Assembly (NCBI GenBank): GCA_903938935.1
Contig: CAJAFD010000090.1
Location: 1-18,000 of the forward strand
Direction: 5' to 3'
DNA length: 18,000 nt
DNA from: an uncultured Opitutia bacterium
Lineage (GTDB): Bacteria > Verrucomicrobiota > Verrucomicrobiia > Opitutales > Opitutaceae
Shown here: positions 14,120 to 18,000 of the stretch, piece by piece
Layout: the number at the start of each line of letters is the position of its first letter
Numbering within the stretch: the first letter of the stretch is position 1
Notes under the pieces: generated by a model
What the model was told of the DNA's origin: nothing
Databases searched by the model: none
What the model saw: only the letters and a program-made list of their open reading frames with translations
Position numbers and translations under genes: made by a program

Positions 14120-16333
14120 TTATTGGCCGGGGTGGTAAGTACGCTCGGCGTTTTTCTCGATGTCGGCGCGATAGAACCAAGCGTCCTTAAACGTGCCGGC
14201 GGCGTAGCGCGCGGCTTGGTCGTTGAAATGAGGCGACGCCGGGTCGCCACTCACGCCACCGGCGAGGAGCGTTTTGGCTTGGACGCGCGGGCCGAATTCG
14301 ACGACGGCGACGAAGCTGTTGCCGCGGTTGCCGTAGATGCGCTTCGTCGTCTGCGGCGGGCCGGAAACGCCGAAGGCCGGCAGCGATCCCCAATCGCTCG
14401 GGGCGAAGGCGATCGGCAGGCTCGGCGCGTCGTCGTCGAACTTGGGGTTGAGTTCGCCGGAAGGGCGTTGGAAACGGTTGATCTCGCCCCACGGCGTTTG
14501 CCACGTGCCAAAATCGCGGGTGAGCCGGGCCGTGACCTGCGTGAGGGCGTCGAGGCACTGCGGCGCAGAGAGCGAGGCGACGAGGTGATCGACGACGACG
14601 AGTTCGCGGTTTTTCGCTTCGCTGATGATGGGGCCGAAGGATTGCGCCCAGAGAATCGCGAGCGTGGTCGGGATGGAATCGACCGCGGCGCGATGGTCCC
14701 ACGCGCGCAACGCCGCGATCGGCGCAGCGAGGGCGGCGCGGCGTGGATCTGAAGTCGGCAGCGCATCGAAGGCGCGGAAGAGCACGGGCAGGAGCGTTTC
14801 AAAAGCCGGGAGCGCGGGGTCGTAGGCGGCGGTGATGAGGCTATCGAGCGTGAAGGACTTCGCGCGCGAGAGCACGCGAACGGCGTTGAGCCCGCGGGCG
14901 TTTTCGGGGTTGGACCAAAGGTAAGCGGGATAATCGGCGAGCTTAGGGCTGGCGGGGCCGGCGGCGGAGAAGGGCCAGTTGTTGGTGTTTTGAATCCAGC
15001 CGCTCGCAGGATTGAGCAGGTGGATCGTTTCCGTCACGGCGTGGAGGCCGCGCCACTCGGTCGCGGGGTCGCTGCCGTCGACGGGGAGTTTCCAGTTGAA
15101 ACGCGGGTCGCGGCGCGGAGCGAAGTTGCCATGGAAGTAGGCGATGTTGCCGTCGGCGTCGGCGTAAACGGTGTTGTTGGAGGTGTTGGTGCGCAGCTCC
15201 ATCACGCGGGAGAACTCGGCGTAGGTGCGCGCCTTGGTGCGCTGGTAGGACTGGGTGAGGGCGGGGACGGGATCGTTCATCATTTTCACGGCGACCCATT
15301 GGCCGTCGGCGGCGCGAACGATCGGGCCGTGGTGGCTGAAATACGCCGTGACTTCGCGCTCGGTGAGCGGCGAGCCGGCGGGACCGGTGCGGGTGCGGAG
15401 CGTGATTTTTTTGGCGAGAAACGGGCGGGTGGCGTCGCCGTAGCGATAGGTGGGGCCAGCGGGGGTGGGGACAACGGTTTCGCGGTATTCGTCGATGACG
15501 TCGGCGCCGTTGGACGTGTGCATCCAGCCGAGTCTGTCGTTGAAACCCTGATACACGAAGAACTGGCCCCACGTGGCGGCACCGTAGGCGTTGAGGCCCT
15601 CGGCGCTCACGGCGTGCAGCTCGGGGCGAAAATAAAACGACGTATGCGGGTTGATGAGCAACAGCGCGTGACCGGACGCGCTTTTGGCCGGGGCGATGGC
15701 GAAGCCGTTGGAGCCTTGCGCCTCGAAGGGTGCGGGTGGAGAGGAGGCGTTGGAATCGGCGCGGTCGGGTGCAGCGAAAGCGAGCGCGGGGCGCGGACCG
15801 TAGAAGGCTTCGAGGTTTTTGAGCGAAACCGATTCGATGTCGCCGCCGATGCTGCCTTCGGTGAAGGCGAGGGCCATCCACGGCTCGAAATGCGTGATCA
15901 ATTTCGGACGCACGCCGGGGTGCGTGTGAAGGTAGAAATTGAGGCCGTCGGCAAAGGCGTCCATGAGCGCGCGGAGCCACGCGGGGCTGGTGGCGTAGTG
16001 GGCGCGGAGTTCGACGGGGTCGATGAAGAGCTTCATGCGCAGGTCGCGGTAGAGTTCTTTTTCACCTTCGATCTCGGCGAGGCGGCCGAGGGCGTTGACG
16101 TAGTTGAGCTCGATGCGGTTGAAGTCGTCTTCGGCTTGGGCGTAGAGCAGGCCGAAAACGGTGTTGGCGTCGGTTTGGCCAAAAACGTGGGCGATGCCCC
16201 AAGTGTCGCGGATGATGGTGACCTTGCGCGCGTGCTCTTGCCAGCGGGCGAGATCAGCGGGCGTCGGCGCGGCGGGGGCGGAGGGAAGAGTGAGCGCGAG
16301 GAGAACGAGGAGGCGGGCAAAGCAGGAGCGCAT
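14120..16333 (-). CDS. secreted penicillin-acylase-family Ntn hydrolase
   Basis: A 737-aa member of the penicillin acylase / acyl-homoserine-lactone acylase family. These enzymes are made as precursors, exported and self-cleaved into alpha and beta subunits. Residues 1-22 are a signal peptide (ends APAA). The alpha part carries VTIIRDTWGIAHVFGQTDAN, and the cleavage site is QGSNGF with Ser208 as the predicted N-terminal nucleophile of the beta subunit. Further family motifs are NPHTSFYFRPELH, GFNDRLGWMHTSNGADVIDEY and NTSNNTVYADADGNIAYFHGNF. The site reads GSNGF, where many relatives have GSNGW or GSNAW. The substrate could be an N-acylated amino compound, a beta-lactam or an acyl-homoserine lactone; sequence alone does not decide. 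It is second in a unit with the MOSC gene, 21 nt downstream of it, and has no Shine-Dalgarno. Confidence 0.93.
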   Translation of the reverse strand: MRSCFARLLVLLALTLPSAPAAPTPADLARWQEHARKVTIIRDTWGIAHVFGQTDANTVFGLLYAQAEDDFNRIELNYVNALGRLAEIEGEKELYRDLRMKLFIDPVELRAHYATSPAWLRALMDAFADGLNFYLHTHPGVRPKLITHFEPWMALAFTEGSIGGDIESVSLKNLEAFYGPRPALAFAAPDRADSNASSPPAPFEAQGSNGFAIAPAKSASGHALLLINPHTSFYFRPELHAVSAEGLNAYGAATWGQFFVYQGFNDRLGWMHTSNGADVIDEYRETVVPTPAGPTYRYGDATRPFLAKKITLRTRTGPAGSPLTEREVTAYFSHHGPIVRAADGQWVAVKMMNDPVPALTQSYQRTKARTYAEFSRVMELRTNTSNNTVYADADGNIAYFHGNFAPRRDPRFNWKLPVDGSDPATEWRGLHAVTETIHLLNPASGWIQNTNNWPFSAAGPASPKLADYPAYLWSNPENARGLNAVRVLSRAKSFTLDSLITAAYDPALPAFETLLPVLFRAFDALPTSDPRRAALAAPIAALRAWDHRAAVDSIPTTLAILWAQSFGPIISEAKNRELVVVDHLVASLSAPQCLDALTQVTARLTRDFGTWQTPWGEINRFQRPSGELNPKFDDDAPSLPIAFAPSDWGSLPAFGVSGPPQTTKRIYGNRGNSFVAVVEFGPRVQAKTLLAGGVSGDPASPHFNDQAARYAAGTFKDAWFYRADIEKNAERTYHPGQ

Positions 16334-16354
16334 GGCGACGGGCGGGGATAAATT

Positions 16355-17176
16355 TTAGAGAATCGTGAGGGTGTCGCCGACACGCAGGACGCCGGATTTG
16401 GTCTCGTGAATGAGATTTTGGCCGAAGTTGACCGAACTGGATTGAACTGAGTCGCGGCGATAAGTGGCGAGCGTTTGGAGCGGTTCGGGTCCGTCGAGCT
16501 GGCCGGTGGCTTGGTCGGTCGTCGTGACGGAGCAACGCGCGCAGGGGCCGCCGGCGCGAAGGATGATGTCGCCGACGCGAAAACGGGGCCACGTGTCTTC
16601 GGCGTAGGCGGGCGAGTCGGCGAGGATGAGGTTGGGGCGGAAGCGATCCATCGGCAGGGTCGCGGCGCCGCGGGCGATCAGGCGGTCGTTGAGATCGGCC
16701 AGCGAAGATTCGCCGATGACGAGCAGGGGATAAGCGTCGGCGAAGGTCACGGTGTCCCCTGGGTGCGCGTTGGCTTTAGGAATCGGGCGGTGGAAAGCGG
16801 GGCCGAGGCGGACGAGGCGACAACGCGTACCGAGAAAAACCGTGAGCAACGCGGCGGGGGCGTCGCCGCAATCTTCCGCGAGCAGATTTTCACTTTTCCA
16901 CACGCTCACGTCGCGGAGCGGGGCGGCGGGATCGGAAGCGAGGGGGACGCGGAGCAAGGCTGATTGGTGCGGGGAAAGCGTGAGGTGGGTCGCGTCTAGC
17001 GCGGTGGCGATGAGGGCCATCCGCGGCAGGGTACGCTGAGTCAGAAAACGGCCGGTTTCGTCGATGACGAGAAAGCGGCGGTCGCCGACGAGGCCGTGGG
17101 CATCAAGTCGAGCGGAGGAAACCGCGCAACCGCCGAGAGATTTAACCGGGTAGAGAAAAAGGCCGCTGAGGCGCAT
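16355..17176 (-). CDS. MOSC-domain molybdenum protein (YcbX/mARC-like)
   Basis: A 273-aa protein with an N-terminal MOSC beta-barrel domain (LFLYPVKSLGGCAV, GLVGDRRFLVIDETGRFLTQR) and a C-terminal MOSC domain. The motif GPCARCSVTTTDQATG contains C212 and C215; the latter matches the cysteine that ligates molybdenum in mARC and YcbX, which reduce N-hydroxylated compounds. The RPNLIL segment (about 180-186) is also typical. Length and layout match YcbX without its C-terminal ferredoxin domain, so electrons would come from a separate partner. The ATG at 17176 begins the conserved N-terminal strand. No Shine-Dalgarno is seen. It is the first gene of a two-gene unit with the acylase; a direct functional link between the two is not evident. 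Substrate unknown. Confidence 0.92.
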   Translation of the reverse strand: MRLSGLFLYPVKSLGGCAVSSARLDAHGLVGDRRFLVIDETGRFLTQRTLPRMALIATALDATHLTLSPHQSALLRVPLASDPAAPLRDVSVWKSENLLAEDCGDAPAALLTVFLGTRCRLVRLGPAFHRPIPKANAHPGDTVTFADAYPLLVIGESSLADLNDRLIARGAATLPMDRFRPNLILADSPAYAEDTWPRFRVGDIILRAGGPCARCSVTTTDQATGQLDGPEPLQTLATYRRDSVQSSSVNFGQNLIHETKSGVLRVGDTLTIL

Positions 17177-17319
17177 GCAAGAAACTCAGCGCTCGCCGCG
17201 AAGTTTGGCAATCATGGGCTCCGGCGTGTGCGTTCACCATCAGTGTTTTCTAGCGGATCGGATCAGGCGCGCAGGGGGAGGGCATTATGTAATCTTAAAG
17301 CGACTCATTATCCGGTCTC

Positions 17320-17347
17320 TTGACTTAGCTAATAACTTAGCTAATTA
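17320..17347 (+). promoter_or_regulatory. possible vapBC promoter
   Basis: TTGACT at 17320-17325 is a good -35 box. The best -10 at normal spacing is TAATTA at 17342-17347 (16-nt spacer), which is only a moderate match. Transcription would then begin about 1-2 nt before the antitoxin ATG at 17356, giving a nearly leaderless mRNA. No Shine-Dalgarno is present, which is consistent with that. The spacer holds the tandem palindromes described separately. Confidence 0.35.
17325..17344. promoter_or_regulatory. tandem TTAGCTAA palindromes, candidate VapB operator
   Basis: The 8-bp palindrome TTAGCTAA occurs at 17325-17332 and again at 17337-17344, within an 11-bp direct repeat (ACTTAGCTAAT) of period 12. 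The sites lie between the possible -35 and -10 boxes and end 11 nt before the antitoxin start. Paired short palindromes at this place are typical of autoregulated toxin-antitoxin operons, where antitoxin dimers bind side by side. Binding itself is inferred. Confidence 0.55.
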
Positions 17348-17355
17348 ATTTTATT

Positions 17356-17700
17356 ATGTCCGTAATCCTCAAGAGCAAGGCCGCTCACCGCGCCGTCCGC
17401 CCGTCGCGCGTGGCCTCCGCCCCGATCAAGCTGCCCTCCATCGTTAACGTCCACGAAGCTAAGACTCAGCTCTCTCGTCTCCTCGCCCGCGTGGAGGCCG
17501 GCGAAGAAATCACCATCGCTCGCGCCGGCCAGCCATCCGCTCGGCTCGTGCCGCTGGAGGCGCCTGTTTTGTCACCCCGTGTGCCCGGTCGCTACAAAGG
17601 TCTTTTTGGGCCACTCGGCGCGGCCGAGGCTTTGGCTCCATTGCCACCCGAGTTTTCTGGGCTGACGGCCAGTACCAGCGACCCGCTCGATCTACCGTGA
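17356..17700 (+). CDS. vapB: type II antitoxin, Phd/YefM (VapB) family
   Basis: A 114-aa antitoxin. Residues about 28-67 are a Phd/YefM DNA-binding domain (VNVHEAKTQLSRLLARVEAGEEITIARAGQP, then SARLVPL). The C-terminus (YKGLFGPLGAAEALAPLPPEFSGL) is the usual flexible part that wraps the PIN toxin; relatives show a similar GLF/L...PPEF pattern. Antitoxins of this kind usually begin a few residues before the VNVHEAK segment. Here about 28 basic residues precede it (LKSKAAHRAVRPSR). ATG 17356 is the only ATG available; GTG 17410 would give a 96-aa protein. The stop overlaps the toxin start by 4 nt (GTGA), so the two are coupled. The operator candidate lies just upstream. Confidence 0.9.
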   Translation: MSVILKSKAAHRAVRPSRVASAPIKLPSIVNVHEAKTQLSRLLARVEAGEEITIARAGQPSARLVPLEAPVLSPRVPGRYKGLFGPLGAAEALAPLPPEFSGLTASTSDPLDLP

Positions 17701-18000
17701 AGCTGCTGCTAGATACCCACGCTGTCCTGTGGTGGTTGGATGATCATCCCTCGCTCAGCGCTAAGGCCCGCCGGTTGATCGCGGACCCGGGCAATGAGTG
17801 TTGGCTTAGCGCCGTGTCGGTTTTTGAAATCACGACCAAGCATCGGCTCGGAAAACTCCGTCTGCCCCCGTCACTTTTACAAGGTTGGAGCCTGACTGTG
17901 AAGCAGGAGAACTGGCGATGGTTGCCCGTATCTCACGATCATGCCGCTTACGCTGGAGCTCATTCCTCGCTGCATGGTGATCCCTTCGACCGTCTTTTGG
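17697..18000 (+). CDS. vapC: type II toxin VapC, PIN-domain ribonuclease (partial)
   Basis: The first 101 residues of a PIN-domain toxin; the window ends inside the gene. It begins GTG at 17697 with MKLLLDTHAVLWWL and continues with LSAVSVFEITTKHRLGKLRL, ending in HSSLHGDPFDRLL. The acidic metal-binding residues of the PIN active site are present (D6, E44, D95 and probably D98). VapC toxins of this group cleave RNA, often tRNA or rRNA at one site, and are neutralised by the neighbouring antitoxin. About 20-30 residues are likely missing beyond the edge. The GTGA overlap with the antitoxin keeps toxin synthesis dependent on antitoxin translation. Confidence 0.93.
   Translation, partial: MKLLLDTHAVLWWLDDHPSLSAKARRLIADPGNECWLSAVSVFEITTKHRLGKLRLPPSLLQGWSLTVKQENWRWLPVSHDHAAYAGAHSSLHGDPFDRLL

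Noticed and set aside
14990..16351. 453-aa plus-strand open frame opposite the acylase.
   Set aside because: It has a Gly/Val/Glu-rich antisense composition and no domain, while the minus strand encodes a full-length acylase with signal peptide and catalytic Ser.

Overview
The window looks like a chromosomal segment of a GC-rich Gram-negative bacterium, most plausibly Verrucomicrobiota and probably Opitutaceae-like. The reasons are a TonB-dependent receptor with an N-terminal leucine zipper beside a LacI-type regulator, a moxR/DUF58/bat operon with fused Bat proteins, a bacterial SET-domain protein, and start regions that nearly all lack a Shine-Dalgarno sequence. The lineage is an inference from gene content; there is no rRNA or other marker gene.

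Layout. Positions 1-220 are an AT-rich stretch with no gene. A LacI-family regulator (221-1243, minus) is divergent from a 1016-aa TonB-dependent outer-membrane receptor (1431-4481, plus). The 187-bp space between them holds two small inverted repeats that could be operators. A strong intrinsic terminator (4511-4541) closes this module, which is visibly less GC-rich than the rest. Next come rlmF (23S rRNA adenine methyltransferase, whose conserved N-terminus lies upstream of any ATG/GTG/TTG) and a SET-domain lysine methyltransferase homologue, both on plus.

The centre (6189-13587, minus) is one tightly packed operon: moxR AAA+ ATPase, DUF58 protein, BatA-like VWA protein, BatB-like VWA protein with a long low-complexity BatC-like tail, and a BatD-BatE fusion. 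Genes overlap by 4 nt or lie 4-20 nt apart, so they are probably co-transcribed and partly translationally coupled. By family knowledge MoxR acts as an ATPase chaperone for an envelope complex of membrane-anchored VWA, TPR and SH3 proteins. Divergent from moxR is a small GGQ-motif release-factor-like protein (13706-14101), a probable ribosome-rescue factor.

To the right, a MOSC-domain molybdenum protein and a secreted penicillin-acylase-family Ntn hydrolase form a two-gene minus-strand unit (17176 to 14120). The window ends in a plus-strand type II toxin-antitoxin pair: a Phd/VapB-like antitoxin and a PIN-domain VapC cut off by the window edge. Two tandem TTAGCTAA palindromes stand just before the antitoxin start.

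No tRNA, rRNA, CRISPR array, insertion sequence or phage gene was seen. The pathways are mostly known families. The least ordinary points are the Bat fusions, the start of rlmF, the candidate vapBC operator, the SET protein and the receptor's leucine zipper.
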